Shown piece after piece: positions 42,561-50,993 of a stretch of 64,000 nt of DNA (its first letter is position 1; every line of letters starts with the position of its first letter). This DNA comes from Lacticaseibacillus daqingensis. GTDB taxonomy: Bacteria; Bacillota; Bacilli; Lactobacillales; Lactobacillaceae. The notes under the pieces were generated by a model. That model saw only the letters and a program-made list of their open reading frames with translations, did not search any database and was not told the DNA's origin. The stretch spans positions 1-64,000 of the forward strand of contig NZ_RHOH01000001.1 of the NCBI RefSeq assembly GCF_003946115.1, read 5' to 3'. Both the position numbers and the translations under genes were made by a program.

Positions 42561-43331
42561 TCAGAGGTCTCGCGATACGACTTGACTCACGACATGTTCA
42601 ATGAGTCCAATCTGTTCTTGGCTAAGCGCCGCATTCCACTGGCCATCAAAACGACGGCCATCCAAAACAATATGACACAAAGCCGCTCCCCAAGTACTAG
42701 CGAGTGCATATAGTCCCGCCGGTGTATGTAAATGGATTCCATCAGACGAATATAATGAAGTTCCTCCTCGGGCTGGGTCAAAAATTGCATATTGCCTCAG
42801 CTGCTCAATAACCGTCCCAGCTGGAATGATCGGCATTGCCTGATCCTGCCCGACTTGATGGTAAGCCTGATGCAAGGCTTCGTACATCTCAGTTCGATCG
42901 TTATGGTACCGGCAGAACCTTGAACTATCATTGTGCTGTGCATACGCCCAAGTCTCATGAAGCCATAACTCAGCTTGTGGTTGTCGCAAGTGCAACATCT
43001 CTGCCAGATTCTCGATATACGGGTGGTATGTTTCGACCACACCACTGTCATGGCTAGCCTGTTGCGTAACAATGATGTCCCACGACTCAGCTCCAATTAT
43101 CCCTTTCAACCTGACTAGTCTGTCGGTTTGCCGCCCATTAAGATCCAGTTCATACGCTAATAGGTCCTGTTCATAGTGAACCCAGTGGCGCGCTAACGAA
43201 CACCCACCAACATACAGATTCACCACCTCAGCGGTCACACCATAACCCGCAAGCAACTGATGAAGATAAGTGGTGGCATTCTGAGAGTAACTATTCCCGA
43301 TATCAAGGATCCTGATCACACTATCCGACAC
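42561..43331 (-). CDS. SGNH-type esterase (DUF4886-like)
   Basis: A 256-residue hydrolase of the SGNH/DUF4886 type. The catalytic Ser block is ILDIGNSYSQN (about 8-18), an Asn-bearing block is VTQQASHDSG near 86, and the Asp-His pair is in SDGIHLHTPAG near 195. No signal peptide is seen. Such enzymes remove acyl groups, often acetyl, from sugars, which fits a cytosolic role on imported glycans. The GTG start after GAGGTGA is chosen among three nearby candidates. It is upstream of the importer operon on the same strand. Confidence 0.75.
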   Translation of the reverse strand: MSDSVIRILDIGNSYSQNATTYLHQLLAGYGVTAEVVNLYVGGCSLARHWVHYEQDLLAYELDLNGRQTDRLVRLKGIIGAESWDIIVTQQASHDSGVVETYHPYIENLAEMLHLRQPQAELWLHETWAYAQHNDSSRFCRYHNDRTEMYEALHQAYHQVGQDQAMPIIPAGTVIEQLRQYAIFDPARGGTSLYSSDGIHLHTPAGLYALASTWGAALCHIVLDGRRFDGQWNAALSQEQIGLIEHVVSQVVSRDL

Positions 43332-43521
43332 GTTTCTCACCTCGCGCTAGATTGACACTTGTCTATGTCTCCACTTTACAATACAGAAGTTCGGATATCT
43401 GATGGATTATCGAGGAATCACCCCAAAAACCAGTGGGCTTAGTGTCATCTGAAATCAATTAATCACCAACGGCAAGATTAACTAGCCGACTATTGATCAA
43501 ACTGATATCCCAGATTGGCAG

Positions 43522-43556
43522 AAAAAGGCACCCGAGCGAGAGACTCAGGTGTCAGT
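43522..43556 (-). terminator. Terminator after the NUDIX pseudogene
   Basis: On the minus strand CACCTGAG pairs with CTCGGGTG and is followed by TTTTT. Confidence 0.65.
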
Positions 43557-43562
43557 CGATAG

Positions 43563-43929
43563 TCAGGTGTCTTGCGTTATAAGCTGAACTAGCTGATTGC
43601 GGGTAAGGTGCACCTCAGACAACGACGACAAGGTGATTATCGCAAAGTATGCCGCCTTAATCGTTTTGGGATTCAGCGCAAACATCCCAGCCAGCGGCAT
43701 ACAGCCGAGAATCAGCCGATAGTGCTGATAGACGTACGGCCTGGTCATATCGTAGATCGCCCATAATGCGCCAACGGTCACGGTCAGGCCGATCTCCTCG
43801 CGCATTTATACTTGGCGACGTTCTCCCGCGGCGAGCAACCGATCCCGACGTAGTCACCAGGCAGCGCCAACTCCCCTTGACGTCTTTCACCCAGAGCAGC
43901 TTGTCTGCGCCGGTTGAAGTCGCACACAT
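43563..43929 (-). pseudogene. NUDIX hydrolase remnant with two frameshifts
   Basis: Pieces of one NUDIX protein lie in shifted frames. LLWVKDVKGSW is in the first frame, ALPGDYVGIGCSPRENVAK in the next after one lost base, and MREEIGLTVTV onward in the third after about two extra bases near 43807. Joined, they form a Nudix box in which the first Glu is Cys. The product cannot be made intact. It marks the right edge of the carbohydrate island. Confidence 0.7.
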
Positions 43930-43980
43930 TGACCTTCAGCGTTGGGTAGCCGGCCTACTGATTCGCTCCCCTCGTCCCAA

Positions 43981-43996
43981 TGTTTCACGTGAAACA
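43981..43996. promoter_or_regulatory. parS site, copy 3
   Basis: A perfect TGTTTCACGTGAAACA in the short gap between the NUDIX pseudogene and the FMN reductase stop, about 19 kb from dnaN-dnaA. Confidence 0.93.
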
Positions 43997-44000
43997 ACCA

Positions 44001-44555
44001 CTACTGATGCTTCAGCCGCAACGCCAGCTCCTGCCCCATTGCCTGCACCAGTGGCGCATAGGGCCGAAAATCGGTCGGCACCGTTGCTCGGGTCGTGGTC
44101 GGGCGCAACTTCAACCCCACATTGGTGGCCAGCTGGCGCATCCCCAACCCCGCTAGCACCAGCCTGATCGCGAGATCCGCCTGGATGTCGTGGTGGCCAT
44201 AGATCAGCGTGCCCACCGGCTTGTCCTGCCACTCCTGATACAAGGTATCCAGCGCGTTTTTCAACACCGCCGGGTAGCCCCAGTTGTACTGTGGAAACAC
44301 CAGCACGAACCCATCGCACCCGGCAATGATCGACGCAAAGGCCTGCGTGCTCGGCTGCTGGTAGTGCCCATGGGCCGGGATCTCCGGCTCATCTAAAAAT
44401 GGTAGTGCGATCGTCGCCAGATCAATGCGCTGCAGGTCGTACTCGGGCCGGCGCAACTGCCCCTCAGCCCAGGCCGCGACCGCCGCCCCAATTCGTGCGG
44501 TGCGATTGCTCCCAATGATCACGCCGATGACCGGCTTATGTGTGGTCTGTGTCAT
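44001..44555 (-). CDS. NADPH-dependent FMN reductase family protein
   Basis: A 184-residue flavodoxin-fold reductase. The FMN phosphate loop is IGSNRTARIG near residue 13, and the family motif FPQYNWGYPAVLKNALD is near 85-101. It should reduce flavin, quinone or azo compounds with NAD(P)H. GGAGG lies 7 nt before the chosen ATG. A consensus promoter and a palindrome shared with the divergent MarR gene lie upstream, pointing to MarR control by an oxidant or phenolic signal. Confidence 0.88.
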   Translation of the reverse strand: MTQTTHKPVIGVIIGSNRTARIGAAVAAWAEGQLRRPEYDLQRIDLATIALPFLDEPEIPAHGHYQQPSTQAFASIIAGCDGFVLVFPQYNWGYPAVLKNALDTLYQEWQDKPVGTLIYGHHDIQADLAIRLVLAGLGMRQLATNVGLKLRPTTTRATVPTDFRPYAPLVQAMGQELALRLKHQ

Positions 44556-44584
44556 CTGAATTCCTCCCGAAGCATTCACGATTG

Positions 44585-44652
44585 ATTCACCTGAATACAT
44601 TTGCTAGTATAGAAACAGAATCGCCTGTTGTCAATTTTTAATTCATATGAAT
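44585..44652. promoter_or_regulatory. Divergent MarR-reductase control region
   Basis: For the reductase, TTGACA (44634-44629) and TATACT (44611-44606) are 17 nt apart. Two 12-bp palindromes of the form ATTCANNTGAAT flank this promoter: ATTCACCTGAAT (44585-44596), just past the expected start site, and ATTCATATGAAT (44641-44652), just upstream of the -35 and at the MarR start. They are probable MarR operators. Confidence 0.72.
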
Positions 44653-44664
44653 GGAAATGAGCCC

Positions 44665-45132
44665 ATGAACACTGACTTGCTTCGTGTCATTAACCAACTC
44701 CTTGCACTGGACGATCGCGATGATGCCCAGAAGACGCAACTGATCGCCCACCACAAAGACGCGCGGGTGCGCGCGCTGGCGGGCAAGCTGACTACCCGTG
44801 ACATCCTCATGCTCGCCACGATCGCGCAGCAAGTGCCTTACCCCCAAAAAGCGTTGGCCGCCGCGGTCAACACCTCACAACCCACCGCTAGCCGGGCCGT
44901 CACCCGCCTGCACCGGCTGGGCCTGCTGACGCGCACGCGCATCCCCACCAACCAAAAGGAGTGGCAGCTGACGCTCACGTCACTGGGCCAGATCCTGGCG
45001 GCGGCCAAAACCGCCCACGATCAACGCCTCGCCCAGCGTGCCGCTGCGATCACCGCCGCTTACAGCCAATCGGAATTGGCGCGCTTCACCCAGTTGCTCC
45101 AAGCGCTCATCGCCTTGCAGCGCGACGCCTGA
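44665..45132 (+). CDS. MarR-family regulator
   Basis: A 155-residue winged-helix repressor. The HTH is YPQKALAAAVNTSQPTASRA near residues 68-87, followed by the wing (GLLTRTRIPTNQKEWQLTLT). It is divergent from the FMN reductase gene and shares two palindromes with it, so it probably represses both until a ligand or oxidant binds. The ATG with GGAAATGAG upstream is chosen; an ATG six codons earlier lies inside the operator and has no ribosome site, but is not excluded. Confidence 0.83.
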   Translation: MNTDLLRVINQLLALDDRDDAQKTQLIAHHKDARVRALAGKLTTRDILMLATIAQQVPYPQKALAAAVNTSQPTASRAVTRLHRLGLLTRTRIPTNQKEWQLTLTSLGQILAAAKTAHDQRLAQRAAAITAAYSQSELARFTQLLQALIALQRDA

Positions 45133-45206
45133 CCCCCACTGCGATGGGACTACCCGCCACCACGCCCAACTGGTAAACTACAGTCAGAAGACAGGGGGAA
45201 ACACGA

Positions 45207-47201
45207 ATGAACACCAAAACAGTTCTGATCGGGGTCGGCGCCGTGGCTGCGGCCGCCGTCATTGGCGTGGGCGGCGTTTGGGCCTACCGCAACCACGTAC
45301 GCCAGGCTGAAGAAGCGGCCGTGCGCACCGTGGCCACGACCTACACGCAGGCTTTCGCCAAGCGCCAGTACCGCAAGCTTGCCACGGTGGTCGACACCGG
45401 CCAACTCAAGGGGCCGGACTACCAGTACACGAAAAAAACCATGATCGCGCGCAACCAGGCCGTTTTTGACCGCGTTGGGGCCAGTGACATTAAGATTCAG
45501 AAGCTCGCGGTGAAAAAGCTGACCAAAACCGAGTACAGCATGCGCTTCAACGCGAAGATGACCACCAAGCTCGGCCCGCTGACCGTCACCGATTACACCA
45601 CCACGATCCGCAAGGTCAAGGGGCAGTGGCGCGTGCGCTGGCTGCCGGCCATGCTGTTCCCCCAGATGAGCGGTACCGCCACGGTGCAACTCACGCACAC
45701 CACCCCGACGCGCGGTGAACTTCTGGATCGCAACGGCAGTCCGCTGGCCGCCAACGGCACCGCCAAGGAAGCCGGCATGGTGCGCGGCCAGCTCGGCACC
45801 GGCCAGACGTTGACCGACAACCTGACCCAGATCAGCGCCGCGTTCAGCGTCCCCGTCAGCACCCTGCAGCAGCTGCTGGCCCAAGGATGGGTGACCGACG
45901 AGAATTTTGTCCCGATCAAAACCGTCACCGCTACCCCGACCCTGACCGGCGTCACGTACCAAACCGTCAGCCAGCGCACCTACCCGCTGGGCGAAGCCGC
46001 CGCGCAGCTGACCGGCTACGTCGGCGAAGTGTCGGCCGATGACCTGAAGCAGCACCCAACACTTCAGGCCGGCGATCAAATCGGCAAGGCTGGGCTGGAG
46101 CGCGCGTACAACACGCAGCTCGCCGGCAAGGCGGGCGGTAGCCTGACCATCGTCGACCAGAACAAAGTGGTCAGCACCCTCATCGCGCGCAAGAAGCAAG
46201 ACGGCAAGACGATTCGCCTGACCATCGATGCCGACAAGCAGGCCAAGGCCTACGCGGCGCTGGCCGGCCAAAAAGGGGCCGTCGTGACCCTGGCGCCCAA
46301 GACGGGGCAACTCCTCACGCTGGTCAGCGCCCCGAGCTACGACCCCAACAAGTTCGTGGCCGGCATCAGCCAGGCGGATTACGACGCCTACGCGAACAGC
46401 CAGGACACCCCGTTCACTAGCCGTTTCCTGCAGCGCTACGCCCCGGGCTCCACGTTCAAGATGATCACCGCCGGCGTTGCGCTGGACAACGGCACTATCA
46501 CCCCCACCACCACCCGCACCATCGCCGGCCTCAAGTGGCAAAAAGCATCGAGTTGGGGCGACTATTACGTCACCCGACTGCATGAAGCGGCCAGCGAAAC
46601 CATGGCGCAGGCCCTGGCCCACTCCGACAACATCTGGTTTGCCCAAACCGCGCTGAAGATGGGCAGCACCGCCTACCTGAAGGGCGTCACACCGTTCCTG
46701 ACGCAAAAAAGTGCCCTGCCCCTTACCCAGCCGGCGGCCCAGCTCAGCAACACCGGAAAGCTCGCCAGTGACATCCTGCTGGCCGACACCGCGTACGGCC
46801 AAGGCCAGCTCCTGATGACCCCACTTCAGCAAGCCACCGCGTACACCGCGCTGGTCAACGATGGCAACATGCAGCTGCCGACCCTGCGGCTGGATCAGTC
46901 TGCCAAGACCACGCAGGTCCTGAAAGCAACCAGCGCGGCCGCGGTGAAGGCGGCACTTTTGACCGTTGTGTCCGCCAGCGATGGCACTGCGCACGGCCTT
47001 GCCAGCCTGAACCACCAGATCGCGGCCAAAACCGGCACCGCCGAGCTGAAGACCAAGCAGAACACGGCCGGTGAGACGAACGGCTTTTTGATGGCCGAAG
47101 ACGCCGAGGCGGACAGCTACCTGATGCTGGCGCTCGTTGAAGGCGTCCAAGGCACCGATGTCGTCACAACGATGACCCCGTACCTGAGCAGTTTGTACTA
47201 A
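45207..47201 (+). CDS. Class B penicillin-binding protein (MecA_N-type transpeptidase)
   Basis: A 664-residue PBP that cross-links peptidoglycan. An N-terminal membrane anchor (about 5-27) precedes an NTF2-like MecA_N domain (to about 150), a dimerisation domain (TPTRGELLDRNGSPLA near 167) and a transpeptidase. Active-site motifs are GSTFKM near 413 (SxxK), SDN near 472 and KTGTAE near 607. The architecture matches Enterococcus Pbp5 and Bacillus PBP3, class B3 enzymes often of low beta-lactam affinity. AGGGGG precedes the ATG. A terminator follows. It is not in the dcw cluster, so an accessory or stress role is likely. Confidence 0.9.
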   Translation: MNTKTVLIGVGAVAAAAVIGVGGVWAYRNHVRQAEEAAVRTVATTYTQAFAKRQYRKLATVVDTGQLKGPDYQYTKKTMIARNQAVFDRVGASDIKIQKLAVKKLTKTEYSMRFNAKMTTKLGPLTVTDYTTTIRKVKGQWRVRWLPAMLFPQMSGTATVQLTHTTPTRGELLDRNGSPLAANGTAKEAGMVRGQLGTGQTLTDNLTQISAAFSVPVSTLQQLLAQGWVTDENFVPIKTVTATPTLTGVTYQTVSQRTYPLGEAAAQLTGYVGEVSADDLKQHPTLQAGDQIGKAGLERAYNTQLAGKAGGSLTIVDQNKVVSTLIARKKQDGKTIRLTIDADKQAKAYAALAGQKGAVVTLAPKTGQLLTLVSAPSYDPNKFVAGISQADYDAYANSQDTPFTSRFLQRYAPGSTFKMITAGVALDNGTITPTTTRTIAGLKWQKASSWGDYYVTRLHEAASETMAQALAHSDNIWFAQTALKMGSTAYLKGVTPFLTQKSALPLTQPAAQLSNTGKLASDILLADTAYGQGQLLMTPLQQATAYTALVNDGNMQLPTLRLDQSAKTTQVLKATSAAAVKAALLTVVSASDGTAHGLASLNHQIAAKTGTAELKTKQNTAGETNGFLMAEDAEADSYLMLALVEGVQGTDVVTTMTPYLSSLY

Positions 47202-47206
47202 AGCAC

Positions 47207-47255
47207 CAAAAAGGCCGGTCCCCCGCGCAATAATGGGGTGACCGACCTTTTTTTC
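47207..47255. terminator. Bidirectional terminator between PBP and YitT genes
   Basis: AAAAAGGCCGGTC pairs with GACCGACCTTTTTTT across a CCCC/GGGG-containing loop. It serves the convergent PBP and YitT genes. Confidence 0.8.
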
Positions 47256-47273
47256 GTTGGTATTGGCCTGCGG

Positions 47274-48116
47274 TTACAGCAGCTTGCTCATCTGCAGCCC
47301 GCGCACGCTTCTGACCTGATCGGCCACGATCAGCGCCTGCGGGTCGATGCGCTCGACCAAGGGGATCACCGCGGTCCACTGCTTGGCGGTGCAGACGAAG
47401 TACAGCACGTCCTGCGCCGCGCCGCTGTGGTAGCCGGTCGCCTTGAGCAGCGTCACCCCTTGGCCCAGCTGCGCGGACAGCGCGGCAGCCAGTGCCTGGC
47501 TGTGCGCAGAGATGACCATCAGCGAGTGCTTGGCGCCGAAGCGGTCGAGGTATTGGTTCAAGACGACGGCGGAGACGTACAGCTCAAGCACCGTCAGCAG
47601 CATGTTCTCCACGCCGATGACGGCGACGGACGGGATCGCGACACACAGGTCGAACGCCAGCGTCGCGGTGCCGTTTTTCACCCCAAGGTACTTGTTGACG
47701 ATTTTGGCCAAAATGGTGCTGCCGGCGATCGTCCCGTTGGCGCGCAAGATGACCCCCATCGCAAGGCCCATCAGCACCCCACCAAACAGCGCCGCGATGA
47801 CCGTCTGGTCGGTGTGGTACGCCGCCACTACCGGGAGCCGCAGGAACACAGAGATCCAGACGATGGCCCACAGCGAGTAGCCGACCGTGCGCCGGTCGAG
47901 GAAGCGGTAGCCCACCACCATCAGGATGCCGTTCAGCACCAGGTTCGTCAGCGCCGGGGAAATGCGGAACGCGTAGTAACCGATCGTAGTCAGCCCCGTC
48001 ACGCCGCCCTCCCCGATCCGATTGGGGATCAGAAAATAATTGATCGCTAAGGCGTAGATCGCTGCCCCCAGCATGATCATCAGCCCGTTTTTCACCGTCG
48101 TTCGAATCGGTCCCAC
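47274..48116 (-). CDS. YitT-family membrane protein (DUF161/DUF2179)
   Basis: A 280-residue protein with five membrane segments (IMLGAAIYALAINYF at the first) and a cytosolic DUF2179 domain (about 190-278, from GAKHSLMVISAHSQ). The family segment IPNRIGEGGVTGLTTIGYY is near 30. Its role is not established; members may be transporters. The GTG start lacks a strong ribosome site, so the N-terminus is uncertain by a few residues. Confidence 0.82.
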   Translation of the reverse strand: MGPIRTTVKNGLMIMLGAAIYALAINYFLIPNRIGEGGVTGLTTIGYYAFRISPALTNLVLNGILMVVGYRFLDRRTVGYSLWAIVWISVFLRLPVVAAYHTDQTVIAALFGGVLMGLAMGVILRANGTIAGSTILAKIVNKYLGVKNGTATLAFDLCVAIPSVAVIGVENMLLTVLELYVSAVVLNQYLDRFGAKHSLMVISAHSQALAAALSAQLGQGVTLLKATGYHSGAAQDVLYFVCTAKQWTAVIPLVERIDPQALIVADQVRSVRGLQMSKLL

Positions 48117-48240
48117 CCCTTAGTTATTAATATCCTTATTGTAGGCCTCAACCGAATCAAAGACGAGGGTGTTTCGTGGTTTTCGGCTACACCGCCCTGC
48201 TATGCTTGAAGTGACCCAACGAGCAAAGGAGGCTATTTGA

Positions 48241-48711
48241 ATGGAACTGATCAAGACTAAGGAAACACTGAACCAGCTGGTGGCAGATCTGAGCCAACTG
48301 TCGGTCATCGTGCACCAGACGCACTGGTATATGCGCGGCCCTGAGTTCATGCACCTACACCCGCTGATGGACAAGTACATGGATGAGCTCAACGACCAGC
48401 TGGACGTGGTGTCCGAGCGCCTCATCACCTTGGACGGCGCGCCGTACTCGACGCTACAGGAGTTCGCGGATAACACCGGCATCGAAGACGAGCCTGGCAC
48501 CTACGCCAAAACCACGCCGGAGCGCCTGGCAACGCTGGCCGCCGACTACCGCATCCTCGCCGCCGTGTATCAACACGGCATCGAAGTTAGCGGCGAGGAA
48601 GGCGATGATTCCACGCAAGACATCTTCATCGGCTTCAAGACTGCGATCGAAAAACGCATCTGGATGCTGCAGGCCGAGCTCGGTCTGGCACCCGGGTTGG
48701 ATCCCGCCTAA
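48241..48711 (+). CDS. dps: Dps ferritin-like DNA-protection protein
   Basis: A 156-residue Dps that forms a 12-subunit shell, oxidises Fe2+ with peroxide and stores iron. The ferroxidase residues are complete: HQTHWYMRG near 25 and HLHPLMDKYMDELNDQLD near 38-55. Length and fold are canonical, unlike the degenerate Dps-like protein at 13360-13920. AAAGGAGG precedes the ATG by about 8 nt. It is a single gene with its own terminator. Confidence 0.92.
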   Translation: MELIKTKETLNQLVADLSQLSVIVHQTHWYMRGPEFMHLHPLMDKYMDELNDQLDVVSERLITLDGAPYSTLQEFADNTGIEDEPGTYAKTTPERLATLAADYRILAAVYQHGIEVSGEEGDDSTQDIFIGFKTAIEKRIWMLQAELGLAPGLDPA

Positions 48712-48722
48712 GCCGTCAAAAT

Positions 48723-48767
48723 AAAGCGCTGCGTCGCCGGTGAGTCAGGCGTGCGCAGCGCTTTTTG
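48723..48767 (+). terminator. Terminator of the dps gene
   Basis: AAAGCGCTGCG pairs with CGCAGCGCTTTTT around a 20-nt loop, starting 11 bp after the stop. Confidence 0.85.
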
Positions 48768-48783
48768 GGGTGGGGTGGCAATC

Positions 48784-48828
48784 AAAAAGACCGCTAAACT
48801 GCTACACAGAGGTTGCGCGATCTTTTTG
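48784..48828 (-). terminator. Terminator candidate for the DfsB-like gene
   Basis: AAAAAGA..CGC and GCG..TCTTTTT form an imperfect stem usable on both strands. It lies about 120 bp after the minus-strand DfsB stop. Confidence 0.45.
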
Positions 48829-48949
48829 GCCTAATAGGATAACACGAGTGCACGACAGTCGCCGCGATCTGCGCTGACAAGCGATACTTAGCCTTGGCGC
48901 CGATAGCCAATGAGCCGGTTGATCCGCCTGCGTCTCATCTTCCCCACCA

Positions 48950-49465
48950 CTACGCCGGCAATGGCTTCATCTGATGCGCCGCCCGCGCCACCACCTTGAC
49001 CGCCCACGCCGCGTGTTGCGCGGTGACCAGCGCGGCATAATCGCCCAGCCGCATACTGCCGGTCCAACGGTAGAAGTGGGGCAGGTACAGCTGCTCATTC
49101 GTCAGGTCTTCGAGCTGCGTCATGATGGCCGCATCACTCGTCTCATAGGCTTGGCGCGCAGCGGCCAGCGTCATGGTTTGGTGCGACGCCTGAATTTTTT
49201 GACTCAGCTTTCCACAGCTGGCCCAGGTGTAAGGCTTGGGCAAAAAGCGCTGCGGCGTGCCCGCCAGGTTGGCGGTGCTCCAGGCCAAGTAAAGCTGCTG
49301 CCAAACGGCCAACTGCACGAGCACATCGCGCAGATCATGGTCGCGACCCTTGAACGGAAACGCCTGTGCTTGCGCTTTTGGCGTCAGACCATCGATGAGC
49401 GCATCTAACCGATCGTGTTGCTGATACGCACTGAGAATCAGTTCCTGTCTTGATTGTGGTTTCAT
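48950..49465 (-). CDS. ClbS/DfsB-family four-helix-bundle protein
   Basis: A 171-residue cytosolic protein starting MKPQSRQELILSAYQQHDRL. The pattern RDVLVQLAVWQQLYLAW and QHAAWAVKVVARAAHQ matches DfsB/ClbS proteins of the DinB-like superfamily. ClbS itself protects against colibactin, but most members have no known role. AAGGAG precedes the ATG. It stands alone; its tail follows an intrinsic hairpin region. Confidence 0.75.
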   Translation of the reverse strand: MKPQSRQELILSAYQQHDRLDALIDGLTPKAQAQAFPFKGRDHDLRDVLVQLAVWQQLYLAWSTANLAGTPQRFLPKPYTWASCGKLSQKIQASHQTMTLAAARQAYETSDAAIMTQLEDLTNEQLYLPHFYRWTGSMRLGDYAALVTAQHAAWAVKVVARAAHQMKPLPA

Positions 49466-49567
49466 GCCGATCTCCTTCCATGAATTCGAGGCACCACATT
49501 TTCCGGATCCGCCCTCATCATGGCGCAGGTGGCGCGATTATTCAAGGGGCGACAAGGCTGATCGCAT

Positions 49568-49600
49568 CAAAAAAGCGCCTCACCCGAAGGCAGACGCTCA
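49568..49600 (-). terminator. Terminator of the rpsF-ssb-rpsR operon
   Basis: On the minus strand AGCGTCTGCC pairs imperfectly with GGGTGAGGCGCT around a TTCG loop and is followed by TTTTTT. Confidence 0.75.
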
Positions 49601-49608
49601 CGTTCAGC

Positions 49609-49845
49609 TTAGTCTTCCGCAACGAACGGAAGCAGGCCCATGATGCGGGACCGCTTGATCGCAACGGTCAGCTTGCGCTGGTTCTTGGCGCTGGTGCCGG
49701 TCACCCGACGAGGTAAAATCTTACCGCGTTCGGAAACGAAGCGTTCCAGCAAGTTCGTGTCTTTGTAATCGATATATTCGATGTGGTTTGCGGCGATGAA
49801 GTCAACCTTACGGCGACGACGGCCACCACGACGTTGTTGTGCCAT
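49609..49845 (-). CDS. rpsR: 30S ribosomal protein S18
   Basis: A 78-residue ribosomal protein that partners S6 on the 30S platform. [20 protein letters not shown] and [17 protein letters not shown] are characteristic. The ATG preceded by AAAAGGAG is chosen over a GTG three codons earlier. It is third in the rpsF-ssb-rpsR operon, 25 bp after ssb. Confidence 0.97.
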   Translation of the reverse strand: MAQQRRGGRRRRKVDFIAANHIEYIDYKDTNLLERFVSERGKILPRRVTGTSAKNQRKLTVAIKRSRIMGLLPFVAED

Positions 49846-49870
49846 TGATGTCACTCCTTTTCAAAGATTT

Positions 49871-50443
49871 CTAGAACGGCAGGTCATCATCGGAGATGTC
49901 GATCGCTTTGCCGCTGTCGGCAAAAGGATCCTTGTTCGCAAAGTTGTCGTTGCCAGCCGGGGCTGGGGCGGCGTTATTGCTACTCGATGATGGGGTCGGG
50001 GTACTGCCAAAACTTGGGGCTTGTGGCGCAGTTTGCTGCGGCTGGCCACCAAAGTTCGGGTTGTAGTTGTTGGAAGACTGGTTGCCTGGCTGGGCAGGCT
50101 CGCTTGGCCGCGCTTGGGTGGTCGCACGAGATTCCAGCAGGGCAAAGTTTTCAACGACGATTTCGGTGACATAGACCCGCTGACCTTGATTGTTATCGTA
50201 GTTACGGGTCTGGATGTGGCCTTCCACCCCAATGAGTGATCCCTTACGCGTAAAATTGCTGAGGTTCTCAGCACTCTTGCGCCAGATCACGCAGTTGATG
50301 AAGTCGGTCTCTCGCTGACCTTGCTGGTTCGTGAACTGGCGGTCGACCGCCAGTGTGAACGACCCAACCGCGGTGCCGCTTTGCGTGTAACGCAAGTCGA
50401 TATCGCGAGTCAGACGACCCGTCAAAGAAACGTTGTTGATCAT
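49871..50443 (-). CDS. ssb: Single-stranded DNA-binding protein
   Basis: A 190-residue SSB. The OB fold spans about residues 1-105 (MINNVSLTGRLTRDIDLRYT; ETDFINCVIWRKSAENL). A Gln/Asn/Pro/Ser-rich linker follows, and the conserved tip ISDDDLPF recruits replication and repair partners. GGGGAG precedes the ATG. It lies between rpsF and rpsR as in most Bacillota. Confidence 0.97.
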   Translation of the reverse strand: MINNVSLTGRLTRDIDLRYTQSGTAVGSFTLAVDRQFTNQQGQRETDFINCVIWRKSAENLSNFTRKGSLIGVEGHIQTRNYDNNQGQRVYVTEIVVENFALLESRATTQARPSEPAQPGNQSSNNYNPNFGGQPQQTAPQAPSFGSTPTPSSSSNNAAPAPAGNDNFANKDPFADSGKAIDISDDDLPF

Positions 50444-50478
50444 TCCTTCAGCTCCCCTTCAGTTAATTTGACTATGAA

Positions 50479-50775
50479 TTAGTCTTCGCGCTTCACGATC
50501 ATCTGACGCAGAATGTCGCCAGAGATCTTAGCAAGCCGATCGAACTCGTCGATCGCAGCAGAGTCTTCCGCAGTCGCGTTCACGATGTGGTAGATGCCTT
50601 CGCTGTACTTCTTGATTTCATAGGCAAACTTACGCTTTTGCCAATCCTTGGAATCAATGATGGTTGCACCATTTTCCTTCAGAATATTGTCAAAACGTTC
50701 AACCAATGCAGTCTTCGCTTCTTCATCCATATCAGGACGGATGATGTAAGTGATCTCATACTTAGTTTCAGCCAT
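50479..50775 (-). CDS. rpsF: 30S ribosomal protein S6
   Basis: A 98-residue S6 protein starting [19 protein letters not shown], with [20 protein letters not shown] in the middle. It binds S18 and 16S rRNA on the 30S platform. AAGGAGGTGA lies 7 nt before the ATG. It is first in the operon, behind a consensus promoter and an approximately 85-nt leader that may hold the S6:S18 autoregulatory structure known from this operon. Confidence 0.97.
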   Translation of the reverse strand: MAETKYEITYIIRPDMDEEAKTALVERFDNILKENGATIIDSKDWQKRKFAYEIKKYSEGIYHIVNATAEDSAAIDEFDRLAKISGDILRQMIVKRED

Positions 50776-50890
50776 GACGTTTCACCTCCTTGTGGACTTT
50801 GGCCCCTAATTCCTAGGAGCAAGGAGTAAGCCAGCCCGAGGGCACATGCTCACAAGCTAAAAGTGTACCATAAACGCCGATACGAGGCAA
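50776..50890 (-). promoter_or_regulatory. rpsF promoter and leader
   Basis: TTGCCT (50890-50885) and TACACT (50867-50862) are spaced 17 nt apart. The ~80-nt leader contains GC-rich blocks (GCCCTCGGGCTGGC, then TAGGGGCC) able to fold before the ribosome site. The S6:S18 complex is known to bind such leaders; the exact motif was not verified. Confidence 0.5.
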
Positions 50891-50993
50891 GATACGGGCG
50901 GGAATCTTTCCGCTGTGCCTGAGCGCTACACCATAACATTACGCAACTCGGTCCAATTGCCCCGCGCTGCCGATTTTTTGGTCGCCGGTTGAC

